A stretch of 64,000 nucleotides of DNA, from contig NZ_MVJM01000001.1 of assembly GCF_002156385.1 (NCBI RefSeq), positions 700,861 through 764,860 on the forward strand. Reading direction: 5' to 3'. The notes beneath the pieces were generated by a model, which had not been told where the DNA came from, ran no database searches, and was given only the letters and a program-made list of their open reading frames with translations. Positions 56,009 to 63,566 of this stretch are shown here, one piece after another; position 1 is the first letter of the stretch; each line of letters starts with the position of its first letter. The translations under genes and the position numbers were made by a program. This DNA is from Halalkalibacter urbisdiaboli. Its GTDB lineage: Bacteria > Bacillota > Bacilli > Bacillales > Bacillaceae_D.

Positions 56009-56885
56009 AGCCAATTCCCCCCATCTCATAAATAAAAATTTCTTCTAAGGTCAGGGGCAAGCTATCAAAAATAACCGGTTTATATAATCTTACCTTTGCT
56101 TCAATTTCATCTTGCTGACCTTTTACAATAAAAACAGAGACACTGCCACGCTGTTCACTATGTAAAACATGTAGCTGGCTCTTTAACTGTTCAACATCCG
56201 TTGTATTCCGAAATGCTACCTGAATCTTATGAGTATCTGATTTTAAATCGTCCAACTCTTTCTCAATAATTAATTTCCCATCATGCATAATCCCGATATG
56301 ATCACAAATATCTTCTATTTCTCTAAGGTTATGGGAAGAAATCAAAATCGTCATTTCTCGTTCAGCTACATCTTGAAATAATAAATTTTTGATTTTTTGA
56401 CGCATAACAGGATCTAACCCATCAATTGGTTCATCAAGAATTAGCACATTCGGCATACAACTTAAAGCTAACCAAAATGCTACTTGGCGTTGCATTCCTT
56501 TCGAGAGTCTATGAATCTTACGTTTCGGGTCAATTTGAAATACTTGCTTTAACGTGTTATACCTTTCTTCGTTCCACGAAGGATAAAAGTGTTGATAATA
56601 ATCTGCCATCTGGCGAACCGTTGATTGTGGTAAAAAATAGAGAGCATCAGGAATAAAGACAAGCTGCCCCTTTATCGAAACATTCTCATAAACAGGTTCA
56701 CCTGCAATTAAGACTCTTCCATCGTCTGGTCTGTAAATACCAGCTAATGTTTTCATAAGTGAGGTTTTACCCGCACCATTTGACCCTAGTAATCCATATA
56801 TGGTTCCTTTTTGAACATGTAAGTCTACGTAATCAACGGCAAACTCTTTTTCAAAAGACTTCCTTAACCCTTCTACTTTTATCAT
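55983..56885 (-). CDS. ABC transporter ATP-binding protein, GntR-associated
   Basis: A 300-residue ATPase. Walker A is GLLGSNGAGKTSLMK, signature LSKGMQRQVAFWLAL, Walker B NVLILDEPIDGLDP, H-loop ILISSHNLREIEDI. The C-terminal ~75 residues are a YtrB/CcmA-type extension. ATGA overlap with the GntR gene and a 26-nt overlap with the permease show a single translated unit. Confidence 0.92.
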   Translation of the reverse strand: MIKVEGLRKSFEKEFAVDYVDLHVQKGTIYGLLGSNGAGKTSLMKTLAGIYRPDDGRVLIAGEPVYENVSIKGQLVFIPDALYFLPQSTVRQMADYYQHFYPSWNEERYNTLKQVFQIDPKRKIHRLSKGMQRQVAFWLALSCMPNVLILDEPIDGLDPVMRQKIKNLLFQDVAEREMTILISSHNLREIEDICDHIGIMHDGKLIIEKELDDLKSDTHKIQVAFRNTTDVEQLKSQLHVLHSEQRGSVSVFIVKGQQDEIEAKVRLYKPVIFDSLPLTLEEIFIYEMGGIGYAIENILI

Positions 56886-57259
56886 TCTCCCCCACCATCC
56901 TTTGCCTCCTCAAACCACTGAAGAAGCTCTTCTTTCGTCAAACCTAGATAAATTGCTTCCTGGATTAATTGTATAAACTGAGGTTTCAGTTCTTTTACGA
57001 TTTTTTCCTCATTCGACATTAATTCAATAGGTGCCACAAAATACCCCTTTCTATTAGAAGAGTAGACATACCCCTGTCTCTCCAATTCACGATATGATTT
57101 TTGGATTGTATTCGGATTAATTGTTAAGTCGTTTGATAAAGAGCGAACAGAAGGCAGCTTTTCGTCCGGTTTAAGGACTTCTGTAATAATCGCTTCTTTA
57201 ATTTTTTCCATTAGCTGCTCATAGATCGGTTTTCGACTACGCAAATCTAATTCAAACAT
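56882..57259 (-). CDS. GntR-family repressor, YtrA type
   Basis: A 125-residue short GntR regulator of the YtrA subfamily. The winged helix (YEQLMEKIKEAIITEVLKPDEKLPSVRSLSNDLTINPNTIQKSYRELERQGYVYS, read in part) is followed by only a short helical dimerisation tail, with no ligand domain. It starts at ATG 57259 behind GAGGAGGG. The palindrome CTGTATT-N9-AATACAG directly upstream, over the predicted +1, makes autorepression of the operon likely. Confidence 0.9.
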   Translation of the reverse strand: MFELDLRSRKPIYEQLMEKIKEAIITEVLKPDEKLPSVRSLSNDLTINPNTIQKSYRELERQGYVYSSNRKGYFVAPIELMSNEEKIVKELKPQFIQLIQEAIYLGLTKEELLQWFEEAKDGGGE

Positions 57260-57283
57260 TTCATCCCTCCTCATCTGTGTTAT

Positions 57284-57306
57284 CTGTATTATTTGTGTTA
57301 ATACAG
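57284..57306. promoter_or_regulatory. Probable GntR/YtrA operator
   Basis: CTGTATT (57284-57290) and AATACAG (57300-57306) are perfect 7-bp inverted repeats with 9 nt between. They cover the predicted transcription start, and GTGTTA repeats flank it. Confidence 0.6.
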
Positions 57307-57308
57307 TT

Positions 57309-57337
57309 ATTATAGATCTGCTTCCTCATTTTGTAAA
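57309..57337 (-). promoter_or_regulatory. Sigma-A promoter of the GntR-ABC operon
   Basis: Minus-strand TTTACA (57337-57332), 17 nt, TATAAT (57314-57309). Confidence 0.75.
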
Positions 57338-57355
57338 TGGTTTAAAAAAAAATAA

Positions 57356-57390
57356 AAACATGCTAAAGTTTTTTATCTTTAGCATGTTTT
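57356..57390 (-). terminator. Terminator of the lia operon
   Basis: AAACATGCTAAAG (57356-57369) and CTTTAGCATGTTT (57377-57390) with a T-rich tail on the minus strand. It begins at the liaR stop. Confidence 0.8.
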
Positions 57391-58021
57391 ATTTCGCTAA
57401 ACCATGTCGGTGTGCGTATATTGCAATTTGCGTTCTATCATCTAAATCAAGTTTTTGTAAAATATTACTTACATGTGTTTTAACCGTTTTTATTCCAATA
57501 TATAACGCATCGGCGATTTCTTGATTACTTTTTCCATCACCTATTAATTGCAATACATCAAGTTCACGAGGTGTTAAATCATTATGTGGTTCTTTGTCCT
57601 TCGATGTTCGCATTTTTTGCATCATTTTATTCGTAACTTGTGCTTCAACAACCGACTCACCTTTTGCAGCAGAACGAATCGCCTTAGCAATCTCTGAGGC
57701 TGGAGATGTTTTCAATAAGTAGCTAAATGCACCCGCTTCAATAACTGGATACACCTTCTCGTCATCAATAAAGCTCGTTAACACAATAATTTTCACATCA
57801 GCCATTTGCTTCGTAATTTCTGAAGTAGCGGTTATTCCATCCATCTTTTCCATTACTAAATCCATAAGAATCACATCTGGCTTTGTTTCTAATGCTAGCT
57901 TTACTCCTTCTTCGCCATTTGCGGCTTGCCCCACAACATCCATATCCGATTGAGTCGATAGAAATGCGCTTAAACCCATTCGTACCATTTCATGATCATC
58001 AACGAGAAGCACCTTAATCAT
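57389..58021 (-). CDS. liaR: Response regulator LiaR
   Basis: A 210-residue NarL/FixJ-type regulator. The receiver domain has the acidic pair DD in VLLVDDHEMVRMGLSAFL, the phospho-aspartate in PDVILMDLVMEKMDGI and the lysine in LLKTSPASEIA. The LuxR-type HTH is LTPRELDVLQLIGDGKSNQEIADALYIGIKTVKTHV (read in part). It matches B. subtilis LiaR closely. ATG 58021 overlaps the liaS stop as ATGA. Activated by LiaS, it switches on liaIH under cell-wall stress. Confidence 0.95.
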   Translation of the reverse strand: MIKVLLVDDHEMVRMGLSAFLSTQSDMDVVGQAANGEEGVKLALETKPDVILMDLVMEKMDGITATSEITKQMADVKIIVLTSFIDDEKVYPVIEAGAFSYLLKTSPASEIAKAIRSAAKGESVVEAQVTNKMMQKMRTSKDKEPHNDLTPRELDVLQLIGDGKSNQEIADALYIGIKTVKTHVSNILQKLDLDDRTQIAIYAHRHGLAK

Positions 58022-59076
58022 TCCATTTCCTCCCCTTGCCAAGCAATTGGCACCTTTGCCTCAATTTGTGTTCCTTTACTCGGGACAGACACCACTTGTA
58101 GCACTCCACCAACTTCATTTACTCGCTCCCTCATCGTTTGCATACCATATGAGCCGTGCTTGATTGTATCAGAATGAAACCCTATCCCATTATCAATAAT
58201 TTTCACTTTAATTTCTTGTCTTGTTTGCTTCAATTGAAATTCTACGTGAGTTGCCTTAGCATGTCGTAAAATGTTAGAAATCGCTTCCTGAATTAGACGG
58301 AAGAGCTGGTCTTCTATCCCTTTAGGAATCGATGTATCTGGATCCATCTCACAAACGATATTAATGTTTTGCTTTTGTTCAAGCTCTTCAAATAAATTCC
58401 GAACACCTTCTCGGAGGCTTTTTCCTTCTAAATGAGCAGGACGTAAATGAAGAAGTAAGGCTCTCATTTCTGCTTGAGCCGTATTAGCCATTTGTTCAAC
58501 TAGCTCCATTTGCTGCTTCGATGTCTCATCTGCATTGACAAAACCTTGCTTAATCGCAGCTGTCATCATCGAAATCGCAAATAGTTGCTGGCTAACAGCA
58601 TCATGAAGATCACGCGCTAATCGCTGCCTCTCCTCTGTGACCGCTGCCTTTTTGACTGTCTCTTGCATCATCGCCCTTTCAGAGGAGAGCCGCTGTAATG
58701 AAGCCACTTGCTCTTCAATATGAGCAGCCATTTGATTCATTCGCTCCGCTAATTCTGCAAGCTCATCCTCCCCATCAAGCGCTACGCGATGCGAAAATGT
58801 CCCACGCTCATAACGTACCGCCCCATGTAAGAGTTGATCAATTCGTTTTTTTATCGGATCAGCTTGAATATATCCTCCTGTAAAACCCGTTAACAAAATA
58901 AAAAGAATGATCCATATAATAACGGGAATCCCCACAAGTTCATTGTCATAAACAAGCAGTAACCCGCGGGGGTTATCGTACGTCATCAAAAACAAAATTA
59001 AAATAGAGGTGATCATCGTTATAAAAAAGCTATGACGAATAAACTGCCATTGTAAACGGGCCATCCGCTTTTTCAT
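58018..59076 (-). CDS. liaS: Sensor histidine kinase LiaS
   Basis: A 352-residue intramembrane-sensing kinase. Two N-terminal helices (IRHSFFITMITSILILFLM and VIIWIILFILLTGFTGGYI) have a very short extracytoplasmic loop; HAMP follows, then the HisKA_3 phospho-acceptor in LARDLHDAVSQQLFAISMM and the ATPase N- and G-boxes (EAISNILRHAKA, IIDNGIGFH). LiaF, encoded 4-nt overlapped upstream, inhibits it. Confidence 0.95.
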   Translation of the reverse strand: MKKRMARLQWQFIRHSFFITMITSILILFLMTYDNPRGLLLVYDNELVGIPVIIWIILFILLTGFTGGYIQADPIKKRIDQLLHGAVRYERGTFSHRVALDGEDELAELAERMNQMAAHIEEQVASLQRLSSERAMMQETVKKAAVTEERQRLARDLHDAVSQQLFAISMMTAAIKQGFVNADETSKQQMELVEQMANTAQAEMRALLLHLRPAHLEGKSLREGVRNLFEELEQKQNINIVCEMDPDTSIPKGIEDQLFRLIQEAISNILRHAKATHVEFQLKQTRQEIKVKIIDNGIGFHSDTIKHGSYGMQTMRERVNEVGGVLQVVSVPSKGTQIEAKVPIAWQGEEME

Positions 59077-59927
59077 ACAGCTCTCACCTTCACTTCCCCA
59101 ATCACGGTCGAAAGTATAAATTTCACTCGACGTGGAGCTTGCTTATAGTCTTGAGAAGAGACATTTAGCTGTTGATTTAAACCGCTATGCTTTTCATGAA
59201 ATAGCGATATTTCACCAATCATGGAACTAGCTTGAACGGAAATCGCTAAATCATCTGGGACATAAACATCGATCTGGCCAATCAGCCCTTGAATAATGAC
59301 AACTGTTTCACCTTCAGGAATAATTGCCTTTGATACATCAAGCCGAACATCGCCTAAACCGTTCCAAATTGTCATATCACGGAGTTCAAACTGCTCTCTC
59401 GTATAATGAATATCTCCGATTAAACTTCGTCGAATAGACGGTGTTGAAAAAATCCTCTCTTCATGGCGTTTTTGTTGAGTGAACTCTTGTTCCTTATCAG
59501 CAACATCATTCTCACCTTGATTCGGTGTGACATCCGTAATCGCTACCTCTGGCTTGTTTTTCGTTACATGTTTTGTCTCATCTCTTTCTTTCTTATCCTC
59601 CTGCTTAACCTGATGGTTTTCTTGACGAGTCTCCTTCTTCTTTGCTTTTTTCTTATCCTTCATTAATTTCAACCCATAATAGAGAAAGACAATCCCGACT
59701 AAAAGAGAGACAAGGTTTACACCTAAGGTTTGGTCAAAAAAAATACTTGCACTTAATATAAAGAAAATGGTTGCTAATAGCTTTCTTTGTCTCTGATAGA
59801 AAAAGAGACCGAGAACGAAAAAGATAATCGGTGCAATAAGTGAGCCGGATGATGGAAATATCGAGTTCCAAAAAATATTTACACCAATAATGACAATGAT
59901 GATACCGAAAAGTGTTTTTTTAGACAC
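59073..59927 (-). CDS. liaF: LiaF, inhibitor of the LiaRS system
   Basis: A 284-residue membrane protein. Four helices in the first ~85 residues are followed by a charged linker (about 90-165, K/E/Q-rich) and a C-terminal beta-helix domain (DIHYTREQFELRDMTIWNGLGDVRLDVS..VYVPDDLAISVQA) of the LiaF/DUF2154 family. In B. subtilis LiaF keeps LiaS silent without stress. GTG start after GGGAGG. Confidence 0.92.
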   Translation of the reverse strand: MSKKTLFGIIIVIIGVNIFWNSIFPSSGSLIAPIIFFVLGLFFYQRQRKLLATIFFILSASIFFDQTLGVNLVSLLVGIVFLYYGLKLMKDKKKAKKKETRQENHQVKQEDKKERDETKHVTKNKPEVAITDVTPNQGENDVADKEQEFTQQKRHEERIFSTPSIRRSLIGDIHYTREQFELRDMTIWNGLGDVRLDVSKAIIPEGETVVIIQGLIGQIDVYVPDDLAISVQASSMIGEISLFHEKHSGLNQQLNVSSQDYKQAPRRVKFILSTVIGEVKVRAV

Positions 59928-59948
59928 CCTTTTCGTCCTCCCTTCTGT

Positions 59949-60812
59949 TTAAGCTCCTCGAATGATAATATCACCTGAAATAGATTTTACGTTTACTTTA
60001 TATTTACCTTCACCTATTTTACCAGATAATTCACGTTTCTGGTTTGACTGTTCACTTAAGGCAGGCTCTACAAGAAAATCTCCTGATGTTGTGTTTAGTG
60101 TTAGCGTGGCATTCCCATTCGGAATAACCATCAGAATATCGCCCGATGTGGTGTTAAGAGTTACTTCCTCATTTTCATGAGCAAACTCTATGAACATATC
60201 CCCTGATACGGTGTTAGCATCCAACTCTCCAACCATCGATGAAACTTTTATATCACCGGATACGGTCTTTAATGTTGTTTGCTCGCTAATCACCTCTTCT
60301 GTTATTAAATCACCTGATGTTGTCACAATGTTTAACTCAGATACCGTTAACAATTGACTCTTTATATCTCCTGATACCGTTTTTAATACTAACTCTTGTA
60401 TGTGTAAATTCTCATTAAGTAAAACGTCCCCTGATATCGTCTTTAGTTCAAGTTTTTGCTCGTATTCTTTCGGAATTTTTAACGTGACAGAGGTTCCTTT
60501 AGAAAATAATTGAAAGGAGAGCCAATTTAACCTTTTTTCCTTTACATCAATTGACAAATGACTTCCACTCCTTTTAAATTGGAGTGATTTTTTATTATCA
60601 TCTATAAACGCAGTAACTTCATTTCCTTCGTACGTTTCAATCACCCAATCCGACGACCCACTTGATAGAGTAATTGTTTCAAGACCTTTCATCTCCTCAG
60701 CGACTTCCTGCTGTCCGGCAGCCTCTTTTTCATTCGAAAAAAAGGTAGGAGTTGTAGACACAATCAGTAATACCCCAAGTATAACAAAAAAGAAACCAAT
60801 TACTTTTTTCAT
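59949..60812 (-). CDS. liaG: LiaG-like DUF4097 protein
   Basis: A 287-residue protein with an N-terminal signal/anchor helix (KVIGFFFVILGVLLIVSTTP) and a right-handed beta-helix of DUF4097 type, visible as eight or so repeats of a TVSGD / TTSGD motif (LKTISGDVLL, LKTVSGDIKS, IVTTSGDLIT, and on). ATG 60812 is spaced 6 nt from AGGGGAG; the ATG at 60818 is too close. It lies 20 nt upstream of liaF. Role of LiaG is unclear. Confidence 0.85.
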   Translation of the reverse strand: MKKVIGFFFVILGVLLIVSTTPTFFSNEKEAAGQQEVAEEMKGLETITLSSGSSDWVIETYEGNEVTAFIDDNKKSLQFKRSGSHLSIDVKEKRLNWLSFQLFSKGTSVTLKIPKEYEQKLELKTISGDVLLNENLHIQELVLKTVSGDIKSQLLTVSELNIVTTSGDLITEEVISEQTTLKTVSGDIKVSSMVGELDANTVSGDMFIEFAHENEEVTLNTTSGDILMVIPNGNATLTLNTTSGDFLVEPALSEQSNQKRELSGKIGEGKYKVNVKSISGDIIIRGA

Positions 60813-60930
60813 CTTCATCTCCCCTTACATTCACATACTTTCTAATATATAGGAAATATAATGAATGGCAAGATATTAAATAACCTTTCTCACGTTCAAA
60901 TATCGCCTAAACTATCCTCGCTAAATAAGA

Positions 60931-60960
60931 GGAAGCGAGGGAATTAAACCTCGCTTTTTT
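60931..60960 (-). terminator. Hairpin at the liaH stop codon, partial terminator
   Basis: Minus-strand AGCGAGG-TTTAATT-CCCTCGCT; the liaH stop TAA lies in the loop. The tail is only moderately T-rich, so read-through to liaGFSR is expected. Confidence 0.6.
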
Positions 60961-61591
60961 CCTTTATGCCTGTTTGAGTTCTATTATTCTTTATCGCTTC
61001 AAGTTCATCCTCAATCTCTTTTGTCGTTGTTATTTCATGTGAATGTGCACGGGTACGTAGCTCCATTTCAGCGACACGGTCTTCCACCCTCTCAAATCCC
61101 TCTTCAATGGAACGGCTGATGTTATTAAGATTCACTTTTTTCATTTGTTCACTTGCCTTACTCGCTTGAACACGTAATAATAATTCGATTTTATCTCGTA
61201 AGCGTACGTACTTTTCTTGTAGCTGTTCTAGATATACACGATATTTCTTTAATTGCTCCTCACTCGTTTGCAGAAGTCCTTCATAACGTTGAATTTGTTC
61301 AAAAGCTTGTTTCTTGCTTACTAGTGCTCTTCTTGCTAAATCCTCTTCTCCAGCTTCAACAGCGATCACTGCTTGCTTCTCACGTCGTTCCATCAATTCA
61401 GTTGCAAGCTTCTGATCTGCTAACAATTTGTGATGTAGTTGCTCCTGTTTCAGGATTTCTTTTTCAATTTTTTCAATTTCTTTCTTCATATCACGCATAT
61501 ATTGCTTTACCATCATGACTGGCTCTTCTAATTGTTCAAGTCCTTCATGAATTGTTGCCTCTACTAAACGTTTAATTCTTGTAATCGCCAT
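60944..61591 (-). CDS. liaH: LiaH, PspA/IM30 family envelope-stress protein
   Basis: A 215-residue, almost entirely coiled-coil protein of the PspA/Vipp1 family that forms large rings at the membrane under envelope stress. MAITRIKRLVEATIHEGLEQLEEPVMMVKQYMRDM (read in part) at the start is typical. ATG 61591 is preceded by GGAGGAA; the frame opens 5 codons earlier. It follows liaI by 15 nt. Hairpin 60931-60960 at its stop probably lowers expression of the following genes, as in the known liaIH/liaGFSR arrangement. Confidence 0.93.
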   Translation of the reverse strand: MAITRIKRLVEATIHEGLEQLEEPVMMVKQYMRDMKKEIEKIEKEILKQEQLHHKLLADQKLATELMERREKQAVIAVEAGEEDLARRALVSKKQAFEQIQRYEGLLQTSEEQLKKYRVYLEQLQEKYVRLRDKIELLLRVQASKASEQMKKVNLNNISRSIEEGFERVEDRVAEMELRTRAHSHEITTTKEIEDELEAIKNNRTQTGIKEKSEV

Positions 61592-61606
61592 TTTACATTC
61601 CTCCAC

Positions 61607-62002
61607 TTATTTATTTACTAAGCGTGCAATTTCTTCGTCAATTGAATCATAGGTTGAGTTTGACTGAACATCATAATCATCTAGCTCAAACTTTGTTTCA
61701 TCTTCCTCTTCACTAGGTTTAAGTAAGCGATAACCACCATAGACTAACCCAATACCAATTAGCAGACTCATAATTCCTCCAAGTCCACCAAATAGGATGA
61801 TTGCGCCCAATGCAATCAGAGCAACACTAGAAAACGACCATCGCCCCCTTTCTTGGTAAATGTTATAACCCCAATAAACTAAGGCAATCCCTAAAATCAC
61901 CCCTAGCAATCCACCTAAATGAATCCCCAGTAAGCTTAAAACTAAGCTGGCTCCTATTAAGATAAGGAGAAAACCTCCTACTGCTTTCCCTGTTCGTTTC
62001 AT
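61607..62002 (-). CDS. liaI: LiaI-like membrane protein
   Basis: A 131-residue protein with two pairs of helices (AVGGFLLILIGASLVLSLLG / LLGVILGIALVYWGY and SVALIALGAIILFGGLGGIMSLLIGIGLVYGGY) and a cytoplasmic acidic tail (EEEDETKFELDDYD). The LiaI/LiaF-type helix repeat is evident. In B. subtilis LiaI recruits LiaH to the membrane. First gene of liaIHGFSR, with an AGGAGG ribosome site. Confidence 0.85.
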   Translation of the reverse strand: MKRTGKAVGGFLLILIGASLVLSLLGIHLGGLLGVILGIALVYWGYNIYQERGRWSFSSVALIALGAIILFGGLGGIMSLLIGIGLVYGGYRLLKPSEEEDETKFELDDYDVQSNSTYDSIDEEIARLVNK

Positions 62003-62031
62003 GTATCTTACCTCCTTTTTGAACTAACTTT

Positions 62032-62060
62032 ATTGTAAAAGACTGGTCCACTTTTGCCGA
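62032..62060 (-). promoter_or_regulatory. Possible liaI promoter
   Basis: Minus strand TCGGCA, 17 nt, TACAAT (62037-62032), with GAGTCGG just upstream. A weak -35 would fit a LiaR-activated promoter. Confidence 0.35.
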
Positions 62061-62266
62061 CTCGCTTGAGTATGGTTTTTTCTCAGCCTCAAGACTGATT
62101 TTGAATTCAGACCTTTGTCCTTTCCGTGAATTTTTCCACTTACAGCCTTCTTCCTTCCCGCAATTCGCTATAATAAAATCAGCATGTTAGAATAAGCTAT
62201 ATTGTCCAAAACATTATTAAATTCTAATAGAGAAAGAAATTACCTAATCGAATGGAGGTGCTGAAC

Positions 62267-62983
62267 TTGGGAGAGGTTACAATTTGGTTAGCCTTTTTGG
62301 CAGGAGTTGTTTCGTTCTTATCTCCGTGCATATTTCCACTTGTCCCAGCTTATTTAGCGCAATTAACCGGAGCAACCATTGATGGAAACATAGTCGCTGC
62401 TGAACGTAAACTTATTCTTTCGAGAAGTATTGGATTCATCTGTGGTTTTACCTCAATATTTCTTTTACTCGGGGCATCATCGACCTTTATTGGTCAGCTT
62501 TTTTGGAGTCATCGTCAACTCTTTGAACAAATTGGCGGGATTATTATTACTGTTTTCGGGCTACAAATGATGGGAATTATTTCAATACGGATGCTACTAA
62601 GTGAAAGGAAATTTTCAAAAAAACCGAAAAAGACAGCAAGCTTTGCAAACTCAGTTTTACTAGGCTTTTTATTTGGGACAGGATGGTCCCCATGTATCGG
62701 ACTCGTTTTGTCCTCGATTTTAATTTTGGCGAGTCAATCAGAGACTATGTGGACCGGAATGTATATGCTATTGATTTATTCAATCGGTCTTGGACTTCCT
62801 TTTATTGGTGTTGCCCTTCTTTGGTCAAGGTCCCTTCATAAAATGCGCCGTATTAATAAATGGCTTCCTAAAATCCAAAAGGTGAGTGGCGGAATAATGG
62901 TTGCACTTGGCATCTTACTTTTCACAGGTCAGTTTAGTGTCATCTCTGCTTATCTTGCCCGCTTTATTCCGTTTGGACTTTAA
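62267..62983 (+). CDS. ccdA: Cytochrome c biogenesis protein CcdA
   Basis: A 238-residue membrane thiol transporter that moves reducing equivalents outward for cytochrome c maturation and spore thiol chemistry. Six helices; the redox cysteines are in VSFLSPCIFPLVPAY and GTGWSPCIGLV. The frame opens at ATG 62252, but GGAGGTG at 62254-62260 lies inside it and points to TTG 62267 (MGEVTIWLAFLAG). A terminator follows. Confidence 0.92.
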   Translation: MGEVTIWLAFLAGVVSFLSPCIFPLVPAYLAQLTGATIDGNIVAAERKLILSRSIGFICGFTSIFLLLGASSTFIGQLFWSHRQLFEQIGGIIITVFGLQMMGIISIRMLLSERKFSKKPKKTASFANSVLLGFLFGTGWSPCIGLVLSSILILASQSETMWTGMYMLLIYSIGLGLPFIGVALLWSRSLHKMRRINKWLPKIQKVSGGIMVALGILLFTGQFSVISAYLARFIPFGL

Positions 62984-63050
62984 AGAAATTTCTAAACCTT
63001 TACTTTATAGTTCACAAACGATAGAAACTATAGCTATCTCGTACCTTATT

Positions 63051-63090
63051 AAAAAAGCCCCTTTTACTTTTAAGTAAAGGGGCTTTTATT
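63051..63090 (+). terminator. Terminator of ccdA
   Basis: AAAAGCCCCTTTTACTT pairs with AAGTAAAGGGGCTTTT, followed by ATTATG; A-run and T-run on the two sides. Confidence 0.88.
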
Positions 63091-63202
63091 ATGTCCAATA
63101 CAAAGGATACTTTCGATTCTTTAAACAGATTATTATAAAAAACAGATAGAAGAACTAGTAGTGTTACACAAATTATGATCGTGAGTAAAAACCCCCACCC
63201 AG

Positions 63203-63345
63203 CGAGGGCACTGAAAAAGGGTGGGTTTCCCTTTTTTCAGTGTCCTTTACGTAATGTGCGTAGCCGTTGCCCGATTTTGCAAGCCTTGCTACGAGTGGTT
63301 TTTTCGTAGCAAGGCTTGCAACGTGCGAAGCCATTACTTCTTCTT
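63203..63345. repeat. Two-part palindromic intergenic element, copy 5
   Basis: GGGCACTGAAAAAGGG with CCCTTTTTTCAGTGTCC (63206-63245), then the palindrome GTAATGTGCGTAGCCGTTGC (63251-63270) with GCAACGTGCGAAGCCATTAC (63318-63337). The central part is a long perfect stem GCAAGCCTTGCTACGA / TCGTAGCAAGGCTTGC around GTGGTTTTT. It is the 3' UTR of the minus-strand ecsC gene. Confidence 0.8.
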
Positions 63346-63360
63346 TGAGTTACTTAAGAA

Positions 63361-63465
63361 GGTTTTTCAGTGGCCTCGCTATGAGTGGTTTTCTCATAAC
63401 AGGGCGCTCCACCCAGCCTGCGTATTAATTGCAACAATAACAGTTGCGACGGCTGGTGGATGTAC
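63361..63465. repeat. Palindromic stretch, degenerate relative of the element
   Basis: TATGAGTGGTTTTCTCATA (63380-63398) repeats the loop motif of copy 1. CCACCCAGCC (63410-63419) pairs with GGCTGGTGG (63451-63459) around GCAAC/GTTGC. Likely an eroded or shortened copy. Confidence 0.5.
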
Positions 63466-63566
63466 TGTTTTCGTCATAACCATCACATTACGACCGCTAA
63501 GGTGATTCCAATCGTAAAGGGAGTCCTCCCAAAGAAGTCCCATATAGCTAAAGCTGTCCACCTAGT

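Larger units (their letters stand above)
62984..63566. other. Intergenic region between ccdA and ecsC
   Basis: Contains the ccdA terminator, palindromic element copy 5 (63203-63345), and a further hairpin stretch (63361-63465). A frame of 94 codons across 63221-63505 follows the palindromes and shows no protein-like features. No gene is seen. Confidence 0.6.

Noticed and set aside
63221-63505. 94-codon plus-strand frame
   Set aside because: Lies on palindromic element copy 5 and its neighbour; no ribosome site, cysteine-rich by chance.
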